Of a stretch of DNA of 64,000 nucleotides, positions 52,665 through 64,000 are shown piece after piece. The position numbers were made by a program, and so were the translations under genes. Location of the stretch: assembly GCA_963969365.1 (NCBI GenBank), contig OZ017751.1, positions 2,480,001 through 2,544,000 on the forward strand, given 5' to 3'. The notes under the pieces are model-generated. The model saw only the letters and a list, made by a program, of their open reading frames with translations. It made no database searches and had not been told where the DNA came from. Origin of the DNA: Asterochloris sp. CNOR1 (taxonomy: Eukaryota; Chlorophyta; Trebouxiophyceae; Trebouxiales; Trebouxiaceae). Within the stretch, counting starts at the first letter, position 1, and each line of letters begins with the position of its first letter.

Positions 52665-55485
52665 ATGGTCCTCAGATGCATTGCTAGCAGACCCTGCAGG
52701 GCCATGCCACTCTTGACAGCCCAGGCAGAGCTCAGAAGGCCACGTAGACTTGCAAGAGTGGCAGGCCACAGACCTTGGCCAGTCATAGGCTTTCTTTTAG
52801 CCCTCAAGGCAGACCCTGTGGCTTTCTTCTTAAGCGCTCAGGATGAGGGGATGGCTGCACAGGAAGAAGTGAGCTTTCTAGAGCAGTGCAGGAACAGGTC
52901 GCATGTCTCCTGTGGCATAAAAATAGCTTGACAATGCTGCTGCCCTTGAATGCAGACCTTCACTCTAGACTTTGGCGTCCTGCCGCTCACTCTTATTTTT
53001 CTGCACTCCCAGAGACATGTGCAACATGTCAGTTTGAGCATAGTCGATATAACAACGTTGCTTTCAGCATGGAAGCATGCAATCATCATGGGACCTCACT
53101 CCCACTACAGGTGCTAGTGGATGGTGCACAGGCCTACCATAAGTCAGACGTGGACAAAAGTGGCCTGGGTATGCTCATAGGTATGAGCTGCCCAGTCTCT
53201 ACCTTGCTGGCCCTGCATGCTGCACAGCTGACCAGCATGAGCAACTAATTGCATGGCATCCTGTGCAGGAAATGGGCTGCTGCTGGCTGACAGCAGTGCA
53301 CATCAGATGAGGCGCAGGCTGCTCATGCCCTGCTTCACACAGGAGAGGATGGTACGAGACGTGCACCCTCACGCGCGCTGCCATCCTTACTGATTCCCGG
53401 CGCTCCCCTGCAGAATGCCTTTGTGCCTCAGATGTCCAGCATTGCAGAGGAACTTGGCAGGCAGCTGGTGTCTCATGCCAGCAGCAGTCAGGAGCCAGTC
53501 AACATCCTGGAGTGGACCACCACTGCAACACTCAGCATCATCAGCACCTGCGGATTTGGCATTGACATGGGCTCCAAGGCCTCAGCAATTGTGAGGGCTC
53601 CTCATTTCAGCGGGGTTCCTGGCAGGCATTGCCATCCTGCTCTGTACAGTGATGCCCAGCTTGCTGTGACAGCCTCTGTCGTGATGCAGGGCATGGCAAC
53701 TCATGCAGCCTTGGCACATACGGTCATGGTCATGAGAACACCCTGGCACCCCCCCTCGTCAGTCCCTGTTCCCTCAAATCTGGAGTTCAAGCGCAATCGA
53801 ACCCTTCTGGATGAAGCCATATATGGCCTCATTGCTGAGCGCAGGCATGCGAGGTCACAGGAACCAGGTGGACCGCAATGACACAGCTCAAACACCCGTT
53901 CAGTATCGCTGCAGCAGCTGCAGAATGCCTGGTGTCACTGCAGCAGCTGAGACTGTGCTGCCAGCCTGCTGAGCGCTCCTCCCCTGACCTGCAGGCATCA
54001 GCATGCCTGACAGCTCAGGCGAGGCACCTACTAGTTTGGTAGCTCAGTGTCCGCACAGCAATCTCATTGGGGTCCAAGAAGGCAGCGATGAAGTGGCACA
54101 TCAGCAAAATCAGGCCCAACATCTCAAGAAGAAGATGGACTTACTGGATCTGCTGCTGTCAGCCAGATACGATGACGGCAGTCAGCTCACAGACTTGGAG
54201 CTCAGGGATGAGTGCATGACCCTGATCTTGGCAGGTGAGATTGAAGTGGGCTCTTCGTTCCGCATGTCTCGTCATCTGCAAGCATGCTGCACCCTCGTCT
54301 CTGCCTATGGGATGGCTGTGGACTTGGGCTTTGTGTTTGCATGCAGGGCATGAGACGAGTGCCAACTTGTTGGCGTGGCTGTTCTACTACCTGGCTCAAC
54401 ACGCAGAGGTGGTGCAAAAGCTCAGGCAGGAGGTGGCTGCTGTGGTTGGCCTGGGTCCCGTGGAGCCACGGCATATTCAGCAGATGCCCTGGTGCCAAGC
54501 TGCAGTGAAGGAGACGCTGCGTCTGCGCCCACCTGCCTGGGCCTTCGACCGCCAGGCTGTAGAGGATGATGTGCTGCCGGGTGAGCTGCCTCCAGCTTGA
54601 GCTGATGGTGACTGGTGTTGCCAAGCATGGCTACGACATTTCAAAGAGATGTGAGGTTTGCTGGATGATGTCATTGTCTCAACATGATTGTAGACATCTT
54701 ACCCTGCCATGTCACAGTGCTGTCCACGCTTCGTGGAACCAGCATCTGTGGGGATTTTCTGGCTCATTGCATAGCATGTGCAGCCCCTCCAATGAGCAGA
54801 GGAGCGCTGGCTGAGGCCTGCGATCTCTGCTGCCAGCGAGCCCCTATGCCATGGCATATTATGCCGCTGCCCAGCTTCTGTGCCATCCTGCCTGTCATGG
54901 CTTGGTGCCAAGCCATCTGTGATGCCTCCTTGTGCTGCTGCAGGCGGCTTTGAGGTGCAGAAGGGAGACTTGCTGCTTCTCAGCCCGCTAACAATACAGC
55001 AAAAGCATGAGAACTTCAGCAACCCAGAGGCTTTCCAGCTGCACAGGTGAACACATGTTCGCTGCAGCGTAAAGACAGGACTCCTTCACTGCCATTGTCA
55101 TCCTGCAGGTGGCTTGATGGCAGCTGCGAACAGCTGGGAAAGATGTGTTACATTCCATTTGGGGCAGGGCCCAGGTGAGGACAGAGCTGCAAGTGTTGCC
55201 TTCCGTCCTCCTTGATTGCTGACAGTGGTGCTTGTGATGTTCAGGAAGTGCATTGGCGAAGCTTTTGGCCGGCTAGAGACAATGGTGGGATCCTACAGCT
55301 GTGAAAATTGGTGCCTGACTGCAAAGTGCCTTCCAGCTGTGCCTTCCCATGTGCAGGTGATCCTTGCATCTTGGATACGCCATCTAGACTTTGAGCTGCT
55401 GGACAGCAGCATCAATGTGCCCCTTGAAGGTGGTATCACCCTTCGACCAGGAAAGTCCATTCTCATGAAGTTGAAAGCTATTTGA
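52665..55485 (+). CDS. cytochrome P450 monooxygenase
   Basis: The product is a haem-thiolate monooxygenase. Twelve exons join in phase to 531 residues: 52665-52868, 52956-53027, 53111-53180, 53269-53351, 53414-53590, 53690-53867, 53995-54234, 54347-54580, 54944-55046, 55109-55174, 55245-55284 and 55357-55485. The N-terminus is Arg-rich with no acidic residue over the first 20 (MVLRCIASRPCRAMPLLTAQ), followed by RPWPVIGFLLALKADPVAFF. That suggests an organelle transit peptide rather than a classic ER anchor. Landmarks are the I-helix LAGHETSANLLAW (about 340-352), the ExxR motif KETLRLRP (Glu397, Arg400), NPEAFQLHRWL, and the haem loop FGAGPRKCIGEAF with Cys478. The sequence has a CYP4/CYP97-like look, but family and substrate cannot be fixed without a tree. 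It is convergent with APC5. Confidence 0.95.
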
Positions 55486-55846
55486 CCTTCATGCCCTTGG
55501 CCCTGCCACCTCAGGGTTTTTGTCGGGAATGAATTGTTTGCTTGTGGCCCAATTTTGTTTGCTGGCTGAATGTAGTAGATACATGCTGCTGAAGAGACTA
55601 GACTTGTTTGGATTATGTCATTGCCCAGCTGTGCTGCAACGCTGGCACCATGTCAGGCTGGCCTACGCAGGCCAGCTTGGTACTGCTTGTCATCACCCAA
55701 ACTGCAATGATGCCCAGTCTGAAAGTGAAGCAGCATTGGCAAGGGGGCCACAAGCTACAGCTGGCCCCACCAGCATAACATCTGCAGCATCATGAAAATC
55801 ATGAATTGGTATGGTCAGATGTGGTGCCCCAGTGCTCAAGCATGGG
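55486..55846. other. convergent 3' region, P450 / APC5
   Basis: About 360 bases between two facing stop codons, with no recognisable coding content or clear polyadenylation motif. Confidence 0.4.
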
Positions 55847-58800
55847 TCAAATGGCAGTATGCAGCTGTTCCTGTCGCTGGAGGCGACGGAAAGCGGCAGC
55901 AGCTGTGTTGCGAAGGCTAGCGTTCTGAAGACTATTGGCTGTCATTGCAAGGAGGTGCTGTGCCTCAGCGGCCTTGCTCCAGTTCTCCACAGCCTCAAAG
56001 GCGCGAGCAGCTCCCTGCAGGGGCCCTGTGTACCTGCATAGCAAGGCATCATGCCTGTCAATGCAGCTGCTGAGCCAATGCTGCTCAACTGACAGTCTGG
56101 GCATGCAGCTTTCGTCACGTGGTGGCGTCACCTCTCAGGAGCCATGGGGTTGCTTGCAGTGCCCCAGCTGCAGCTGTGCCAAGAAATGAAACCCATGCGC
56201 ACAGCCCATGCAGCTCGTACCATCACCTGCAGGGGTCAGCCCTCAGCTGTGCTACGTGAGCGCCCGCCAGCAGGCACTTCCCCAGCAGCAGCTGTGCAGC
56301 GCCCTGCGCAGCCATGCTGGCCTGTCCCAGCACCTGTGGCAGGACCCCCTGGAGCTCCGCTGCTGCCCGCGCTGCATGGCAGCCACCTAGAGCCAGCCAT
56401 GTCTCAGCCAGTGCCACAGTCGCGTCGCACCTCTGCACCAACAGCCAGAGTTAAGAGCATGCAGCACCCACCTCACAGCCATGCACAAGCAGGCAATGGA
56501 ACTTGCAGTCACAGCCAGCTGAAAGCAGCATGTACAACCAGCACTGAAACATGCAGCAACAGCGGCGTGAACCATATCTGACACTGAAGGCATATTTGCC
56601 AGCACCCATAGGCGACAAGGAGCTGCAGCTTGCCGGGCAGGCAGGCAGCACATCACAGCTACATATGAGACTGAGCCACCAGCCCACACCCACTGGGCAG
56701 AGGTGACAGGGCGGCCCATCAGACCCAGTGACAGACTGCATCAGTCAGCCAGCTGCCACAAGGAGCGCGGCAACACTGCGATGAAGAGGTAGGCAAGGCA
56801 GCCTACCAGGGCATCCAAGTGGAAGTCTCTGCAGTGCAGGAGGCAGCTGAGGATGTGAGGCAGGCCCGTGAGGGGGCTGCCAGCCTCCAGGTGGCTGCGC
56901 CCCAGCAGCAGTAGCATCTGTGCAGCCTCTATCTGCATGGGGGCAGCCGTAGCACTGAGGTGCCTACTGGATGCCTGCGATGCTGCTGAGTCCTTACAAA
57001 CACAGGGTGTTAAGCTCTTGCAGCCGCTGTGGTGCAGCGGCTTCACTGCGGGGGTGCACAGCGCTGCCGGTGGTGGACTCGAAGCAGGTTTGGCAGTCCT
57101 GCCCGCAGCACACCTGCAGTCCTGCCTGCCTGCACTCATTGAAGAGGCCGGCAGCTGCCTCCTGCGCATCTGCTTGCCTGCCAGCAGCCAGGAGGGTGCG
57201 CACTGAGGCCTGCTCCAACTGCATCCTACATGTCAGGGGCATTGTCAATGTCACACATGGCAGAGCATAGTGCTTGACAGCAGCAGGTCGGTGGGGAAGG
57301 GTATGCGCGGCAACCTCCCACACTCTGCCAGTGCTGGGAGTTAGCACCCACGGGACGATCAGATAGTGCTTGGGTCCACCCTGAGGGCTGCAGCAGCATT
57401 GTTCTTAATTAGTGGACAGTGTGAGCACAGAGCCTGCCAATGCAGTCTGGTGGCGAGAAGCTGCAGGTCAGTGCTCAAGGAAAATGGAGGACTGGCTGGT
57501 CTAGCAAAGATTATCAATACCAGCGCAGATATACACAGCTGAGCCACAGATCAGTGCACAAAGGAGTGCCACAGCAGACCACAAGACTTGAGATGCAGCT
57601 AAATGTGCCAATGCAGCGCAGGGATGACCGGGACAGGCCGCCAGACCTCAGCTGCAGCTCGGTGGCGCCTGTGGGGTCTGGCAGCCCGCACATCTCAGCC
57701 GCCAGGTGCATGGCGGCGGCGATGTCGCTGTGGTGCAGGGCGCGCTCATGGGCTAGGGCCAGGCGCGCAGCCTGCAGTGCCTTGCTGTTGCTGGCGGGGC
57801 AGGCCGCCTCCGCCATCTGCAGGACCTGCTCCGCGGCGCTGCAAGGGAGAACCCAGGTGTCAGCCTGTCAGTGATAGCCTGTCAGCAGCCCCCGCCACCA
57901 ACCTGTGTGCATGCTTTGCAAGGTGGCGAGATAGAGGGTACCAGCAGTGAGCAGCCTGCACAGGCACACCTGCCAGGTGTTCCATTTTGGGTGGTGCGAT
58001 ATGCGCCGCAGGGCTTACCCCATGCTCATCTGGACCCTCTTTTAGAGGCTGCAACCAGTGAAGTATGGCTATCAAGGCTGCGACCCACTCTCACCTGTAC
58101 CCCTTCTTAAAGGCTGCAATCTGCGCCAGCTGGGCATAGGCCAGGCACTGATCTGCAGTGCTGGCCGTCCCCTCGAAGTTGGCCAGCACCTGCAGGGCAC
58201 TCACCTCCGCCAGCTGGCGACTGCCGGCCAGCTGCCAGGCAGCCCCCTGCAGGAGGTGGGCGCTGGCATGTAGCTGGGCTACTGCTGCTGCTGAGGAGGC
58301 GTGACTGCCTGCAGGAAACAGAAACGCATCGCTTCTTGGGTGAGGTCTGCGGCAGTCAACGGCTGCTGCTGAGGAGGCATAGCTGCCTGTAGGAAGCTGT
58401 TGGCAGCTGCCGTGCGGGAGAGGGCCACACAGCTGTACTATTTTCTGCCTGCCAGCTGCCAGGTGGCATCTTGCAGCAGGTGAGCGCTGGCCTGCTGCCA
58501 GTGGCTTAAGCATGGCTGCCTGCAGGGAAGGCAGTGCTTGATGGACTTGGGGCTACAGCTGCTACACAGCACCTTGCAGTCAGCTCATGCACCCCCCTTG
58601 ACAGGCAGGCTGCTCACCAACACTGCATAGCCCAAAGACTGTGGGTGTCAGCAGGAACAGGTCAGCCAGAGTCCCCCGCCCCGTGGCCCCCACCAGGTTC
58701 TGAGGGGGCGTTGCCTGCCGTGGCGGGGGGCACGGGGACAGCTGCCAGCAGGCCCGAGGCCTGGTGCAGATGGGTCATGTGGCGGACTGCCACCGCGACG

Positions 58801-61800
58801 CCCAGCGTAGCCATGCTGCGCTCACCTGCAGACAGGGCAGCAGCCTCAGCTTGGCCCTTGGCACGCGAGCAGCCTCAGCTCAGCCTTGGCACTCAGCTTG
58901 GCCTTGGCATGCCATCAGCCCTGAATGAATGACCGCACCAGGACAGCGCAGCCGGGGTGACGCCATTGTCACAGGCCGTGCTGGAGCAGGAGATCGATGC
59001 CAGGTGCAGCAACTGAGGCTCAGCAGCAACGCGAGGGAGGGTGCTTGTCAGGTCGTGTCTGCAGCTCAGGAGGGGTCCTAGGCTCCCTGCAGTCCTAAGT
59101 CCAAGCAGTCAGGGCAGTCATGAACACCCACAGTCTGGCCGGGCAGCGCTGGGCGCACTGGTCTGGGGGGCAGTACCTCCAAACGAACCTTTGCATGACT
59201 TGTCAGGGGACAGCACTTCTGGGCTGCACGGTGTCCTGCCCAGCACTTCCAGGGCCCACATCAGCCATGCACAGCAAGGCAAGTGCAACACTAGCTGGCC
59301 TGCAGCTGTCACAGGCATTCACAGGCAACAAAGCGCAGGATGGGGTGGCCTAGCATGACGCAGGTCTGCTGCAGGAGGTCCAGGAACGCTGCACAGCTTG
59401 CTGTGCAGAGGCACCCAGCCACGGCAAAGCCTCTCACCTTCAGCGGTGGGCAGAGCTCTCTTGATGCCCTTGCCCGGCAGGTCGGTCAGGCAGTGCTGCA
59501 GGGAGAACTGGGCCAGCGCCAGGTGGGCGTACCCGGTCAGCTGCGGCATCTGCATCTCCTTGGAGCGCTGAAAGCACCTGCAGTGGGCACCACAGGGTTG
59601 CAGGGGGGGAGGGTCCTTCCTCTACCCCGGCAGCTCCTATAGCAGCCAGCACAGAAGTGCAGGGGGACAGCGGTGCCTGTTGCCTCATGGGGGGCGTTCC
59701 TCTGCCGTCAGCATGGTGTGTAATCGCCACCTGCCAGGACCAGTGGAGCGCAGATTGCAATGTGGACGTCACCTGGATGCAGATACGCCCGCCGACAGGC
59801 TAGCGATGGGCAAGGTCCCTCCCTCTCGCTCTCAAATAGCGGCACAGCAACTTGTGACTGATGCCTGACAGGCACAGCAGGAGAGTTCTCCCAGCCCGAT
59901 GCAGCGCGGCCTTGCCTTCTGAGTAGCTTGAGGAGCTGCAAGTGGTGCCTCGCTGCCACATCAGCGCCCTCTGGGCCCCCCATGCGTCCAGCTGCCTGGG
60001 GCGTGGTGGCTGCCAGCAGCTGGCACAGCGCTGCCAGAGACTCGGCAAGAACTCCATTGTCACTGTTCTGCTGGGCTACACGCACAGCCTCATTCAGCGC
60101 CAGCAGAGCCTCCTGCAAGGCAGAGCAGCTATCGGTGCAAGGCACAGCCTGGCTTCTACAAGGAGGGTGCAATACAACTAGCACGCACTCCCTGACCAAA
60201 TGGCACCTGCAGCACGTGCTGCCCATGCGCCAATGGTTGAGCGCTGGGTTTTGCGCAGGACACCATGATCTTCGCGCTGCTGGTAGGTGCCTTCCAAATG
60301 CTGATGCAGCAGTGCCGTATGCAGGGCACTGCACCTGGACATGCCCCAGCTTTGCCTGCATGGCTCCCACGCTGAGCAGAGCATTCTGCAGCTGCCCCCG
60401 TGCCGCCACAGCGTCCTGCCCCACGCTGTCGGGCTCACTGATGGCCCCCCCACCTGCAGCACACGATGCACGGCGTCCTAAGTTGCAGTCGCACCGCTCT
60501 GCCCTGCACTGCCTCATCACCAGGCATGCAAGGCATTGCAGCATGCAACCCAGAACAGAGAGAGCAGGGATGCAGTGAAAAGCGAGCCAACTGGTCTGCA
60601 CTGCACTGCGTCTGATGCAGCATCTTGCGACTTCTGCAGCATGTACCAGACGAGCGCCCGCATCTTCGGTGGCCTGACCTTGCCCCAGATGCTGCTGATG
60701 CAAGCTTCTGGGCTCACCTGCAGTGTCAAAGTGCTGGTGCAAGGCGTCCAGAGCTGCAAGGTAGTCGCCTGACTGCAAGGCATGGACATGGCGAGCCAGG
60801 TGAGCCTGACGGCCATCTGGCATCAGGTCCTTGAGCGTCCCCATTGGGCTGCTGCCCTCTGACTGCTGGCCGGCCTGCAGAGGTGTGCAAGCCGTGTCTG
60901 CGCAATGTCTGAGACTGCCAGTGGTGCCATCAGCGCCTTCAGCAGCAGCAGCAGCAACCGCAGCCCAAACCGGAGCAGTGGGACCACGACGTTTGCAGGT
61001 AGACTTGGCTGTTGACAAAAGTGAAGCACCATTGGTGAAGCCTCCTTCACCCCAACAGGCGGCATGTGGTAGCACACAAGCAACCCAGCAGGAAGCATCA
61101 GGCGACCCTGGCATGTCTGCAGGTTACCTTTAAGCAGCACAAGCCAGCGATGCTATGTGCAGACCACATGATCAGCGTGAGAGTGGAGCTGCGTGGCATC
61201 AGTGGGTGGAGGCGACAACTGCCAGATCGTCATCCTGACCTGGTACTGCTGGACCGCAGGGGCCTGCACAGAACCATGAGGTCGTGCCCGCTGGGAGGTG
61301 CCGGCTGAACGCAGCCGAGCCTGGGTTGCAACCTCCTGGTAGGCCCTCAAGTCCTCATACAGGCGCCCCACAGCCTGCAGGCAGCAGCATCTGACTGTGC
61401 ACTAGCTGTGGACTGAGAAGATGGCAGGCCCTGCTGCTGTGCTGCTCATGCAGGCGCTCTAATGCCTGCATGCAGCACCTGTCTGTTAGGGCCTGTCACA
61501 AAGGGAGAAAGGCTGGGGCTCAGGCAGAATGGGGAGGTGCCCTGCAGCTGGAACGTCGTGCCCCAGAAGGTGCTGCAGACTGCAAGCACAAGGGGAGGTC
61601 AACATACCAGAAAAGCGATTTCATTTAGTGATGTGCAAGTGGTGTAGGGTGACGTCACGTCTTGAGGCTCAAGGCCTTGCTTGGCCGAGGTCCAGCAGAG
61701 GCATGACCAAGCTCCTCTCCAAGCATCGGCATGCTCAGCACTGAAACCCCAGCAGGCGGGGTGCATGTGAGCATGTGGCATAGCTTCTGACAGAGGGCCT

Positions 61801-62878
61801 TGCTTCAGATGTGAGGAAGGTGGCTCACCCACCTAACAAGCATTACCTTTAAGATGAGAGTGATACTTGCAGGGACTCTGTACGGGTAAACACTCTGGCT
61901 GCACCATGGCTGCACCTACCTCAAAAGACATTGCCCAGAAGGTGAGACAGCACTTGCGGATGAACATGCCCAGTGCGCTGTGGAACTCAGGCCCTGTGCC
62001 TGGCTCTGCACGGCAGACAGCAGGCTTTCTGGCATGCCAGCGCGTCTGTGCCTGGCGTGCACAGGTGCACAAAGCACAAAGCAGAGCTTGGTGCTGCTTG
62101 CCAACACATTTGTGAGGTCCCATCGTTGGAAGCAGTAGTGCTGCATATCAGCGACAAGCAGTGGGTGTGCACGGTGGGATGCAGAGCCAGAGTCCTGCCG
62201 GGCTGTGCAACAGCAGCCCGGAGCTGTGATGCTGAGATGCGACCCTGCTGGGCTTCTCACGGATTTACGCTACATACCTGCATTGGGCAGGCTGCTGCTG
62301 TTCAGCAGCTCATTGAGCTCCGGGAAGAAGTTGACAATGTCATCTGGGCTGGTGAGGCCCCCCAGTTGCTCCATCAACATGGCTGGCACCGCCCTGATTG
62401 CCTCCGAGCCTGCCAAACAGTCCTGAGCGCAAGAGACACGATGGTTTTGACCAGACCTTTCAGCCGTCTCAGCATTAATGCGCACACCATTGCTCTCAGC
62501 AGCTGGGATTTGACGTATCTAGACTGCCCTGGCTGTGTGAGCCAGAGTTCAGGACCATAAGCTGGTGTTGGTTCAGTGGGGCCTTTCAGTGGCATGGCTC
62601 AGCAGCACAGCTCACCTGCAGCTTGGTGATTAGCTGCATCAGGGTGGGCGCGCCTGTCGTGTCTGCCGCCTTGATTTCGCATAGCAGCAGGCTGCCTAGC
62701 TTCTCAACATCTGTGGGAGTGGCGCACACCACCTGCAAGCAGGAGTATGCATGACTGATAAAAATGTCAGCAGGTTGCATCTGGTCACTGGCAGTAGGGT
62801 CACCTGCAGGTCTGCAGGATTGAGGTATGCCCTCAGCAGGATGCAAAGGGACAGCTGGTGGGCCTGCAAGCTCTCCAT
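55847..62878 (-). CDS. APC5: anaphase-promoting complex subunit 5 (APC5)
   Basis: APC5 is a TPR scaffold subunit of the APC/C ubiquitin ligase that controls mitotic exit. The minus-strand start at 62878 gives MESLQAHQLSLCILLRAYLN. Firm exons include 62804-62878, 62616-62732 and 62278-62422 (with LTSPDDIVNFFPELNELL). Further segments in family order are HSALGMFIRKCCLTFWAMSF (about 61920-61997), HVHALQSGDYLAALDALHQH (about 60720-60960), ALLSVGAMQAKLGHVQ (about 60344-60455), ALNEAVRVAQQ (about 60065), GYAHLALAQFSLQHCL (about 59500), GSRQLAEVSALQVLANFEG and AYAQLAQIAAFKKGY (58100-58308), LALAHERALHHSDIAAAM (about 57740), SVRTLLAAGRQADAQEAAAG (about 57180), LLLLGRSHLEAGSPL (about 56900), ATVALAETWLALGG (about 56390), and a C-terminal EAQHLLAMTANSLQNA ending at 55847. 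Not every exon boundary was resolved. It starts 152 bases from the divergent MGST3 gene. Confidence 0.88.
58275..58500 (-). repeat. decayed copies of an APC5 exon edge upstream of its acceptor
   Basis: Read on the minus strand, the true exon starts at 58308 after TTCCTGCAG with GCAGTCACGCCTCCTCAGCA. About 80 bases upstream, at 58361-58395, TTCCTACAGGCAGCTATGCC, then TCCTCAGCAGCAGC, repeats this edge. Further upstream (about 58449-58490), GCCAGCGCTCACCTGCTGCA mirrors exon sequence GCCAGCGCCCACCTCCTGCA. Confidence 0.8.
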
Positions 62879-63030
62879 GCTTCAGTCACAGGATCCCACT
62901 CGATGCCAGATTAGACAGCCCCCTGTAGCCTCTCCCCCCCGGGATCGATATATGTTGACTATAAATGTGACGAAGACCGCAAGTTCAACAAAGCCGTCGT
63001 GCATTGCAGCTGCAGCCGCCCTTCATCAGG
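62879..63030. promoter_or_regulatory. bidirectional promoter, APC5 / MGST3
   Basis: Only 152 bases separate the divergent start codons. TATAAAT at 62960-62966 lies about 65 bases upstream of the MGST3 ATG and in its orientation. An eight-C run with GGGATCGATATATG precedes it. Confidence 0.6.
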
Positions 63031-64000
63031 ATGGCGTTCGGGAATAAGCTACTGGGCCAGACCACTGATACCATTGTTCCCGCTGACTATGGACTCGTGC
63101 TCCTCACATTGTCAGCAGCAGTCATCCTGTGAGTGTCTGGCTGTTGCCCTGGCAGCTTCCTGCCTTTCCAGGGGCTGCCTCCCTGCCTGATGACAAGCCT
63201 GCATGCACCAGGTGGTGCAAGCTGATGACGGCACTCATGACCTCCCTTGGCTTGCAGGGCCAATGTCTGGATGAATTTGGTGATGGGTGGAGCTCGCAGG
63301 CGGTGCGTGGGCAGTTTTGATCTGGAACCTTCCTTGCTCTGGCATGCATTTGTCTCACCTGCTGTACAATGTTGCAGCTACAAGGTGCCTTATCCTAATG
63401 CCTACGCAGACCCTGCCAAGAATGAGCATGCTGACGCCTTCAACCGTGTCCAGGTGAGTCACCTGCATTGGTGCCGGCTGCTGCTGCTGCTGCTCATCTG
63501 CTAATGCACCCTGGCTCCCTGATGCTTGCTCATCGTGCTGCGAGGCTGTCAGAGCAAAGAATGTGCCTCGCTGCCAAGCTACTGAATGGAACCTGGCTTG
63601 CTGATGCTTGCTCTCAGGCTGTGTCTCACCTGCCGTTACGGCTCTTCTGTGTGCAGAGGGCCCACCAGAACACTCTGGAGGCTATGCCGGCTTTTGTAGG
63701 GCTGTTGATTACATCTGGGCTCAGGGTGAGCCCCCGTCCTGGTGGTGTGCCTGAGTCAAGTACACATGGAGCCGCAAGTGATCTCAGGCTGCATTCGAGG
63801 TCTGACCCGTACCAAAGGCACTTCCTGCCATGCTGCAGTGGCCTCGCCTGGCAGCTGGCATTGGCTTTGTGTGGATTGTGTGCAGAGTGGTGTACTTCCA
63901 GGCAAGTGATGGAGTGGAGCATGCTTGAGCTCAAAGGGGTCCCGTGCAAGCCTGGCTGCCACTGGTGCTGTGTTCTGCATTCTGCATGATGTGCTGCAAA
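63031..64000 (+). CDS. MGST3: microsomal glutathione S-transferase 3-like (MAPEG), 3' truncated by window
   Basis: MAPEG-family MGST3 is a four-helix membrane enzyme of the ER with glutathione transferase/peroxidase activity. Exons in phase: 63031-63128, 63258-63302, 63378-63453, 63657-63725 and 63839-63901, giving 117 residues before the window ends. Recognisable parts are ADYGLVLLTLSAAVILANVW (helix 1), RYKVPYPNAYADPAKNEHAD (loop), the family signature FNRVQRAHQNTLEAMPAFVG, and AAGIGFVWIVCRVVYF (helix 3). The last visible intron starts with GC (63902). Helix 4 and the C-terminus lie beyond the window. Confidence 0.93.

Noticed and set aside
59708-61114. Single 468-codon minus-strand open frame read as one exon
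   Set aside because: It covers several APC5 exons but also reads through clear donors and acceptors (for example GTGCAG after KLGHVQ) into sequence unlike APC5. It is better treated as several exons with open introns.

Overview
This window is nuclear DNA of a eukaryote, most likely a chlorophyte green alga and plausibly a trebouxiophyte. Almost every gene is cut into many short exons by spliceosomal introns with GT (sometimes GC) donors and TGCAG-type acceptors. The genes are plant-lineage or pan-eukaryotic: plastid-type glycerol-3-phosphate dehydrogenase, LSD1-type zinc fingers, a TSET/TPLATE-complex subunit, an AUX1/LAX-type carrier, ATG18, APC5 and MGST3. I saw no operon, phage, CRISPR or bacterial feature. 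Exons were assigned by reading frames, splice sites and phase continuity; family names come from memory of conserved motifs, not from a search.

Layout. 1-140 (-): possible terminal exon of a membrane protein. 801-4112 (+): NAD glycerol-3-phosphate dehydrogenase. 4673-5798 (-): three-finger LSD1-like protein. 6556-11643 (+): secreted amidase. 11722-15555 (+): L1-like LINE with an intact endonuclease/reverse transcriptase frame. 15705-30535 (+): about 15 kb TSET/TPLATE beta-propeller subunit. 31005-37777 (+): AUX1/LAX-like transporter. 38041-40821 (-): small acidic CHZ1-like histone chaperone. 41099-44955 (+): ATG18/WDR45. 45864-50835 (-): secreted Ala/Ser/Thr/Pro-rich glycoprotein. 52665-55485 (+): cytochrome P450. 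55847-62878 (-): APC5. 63031 to the window end (+): MGST3-like protein.

Six genes (dehydrogenase, amidase, CHZ1-like, ATG18, glycoprotein, P450) could be modelled from start to stop with every intron phase closing. MGST3 closes up to the window edge. The TSET, AUX1-like and APC5 models are partial. The genes alternate in convergent and divergent pairs and share no obvious pathway; they are a sample of housekeeping functions (lipid precursor synthesis, endocytosis, autophagy, cell cycle, detoxification).

The most unusual signal is in the introns. Many carry decayed tandem copies of the edge of the neighbouring exon, including its splice site. Copies of an exon's 5' edge lie upstream of the true acceptor, and copies of an exon's 3' edge lie downstream of the true donor. 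GC-AG introns are also frequent (6 of 58 introns in the seven genes modelled to completion or to the window edge), and 7-nt and 14-nt coding exons occur.
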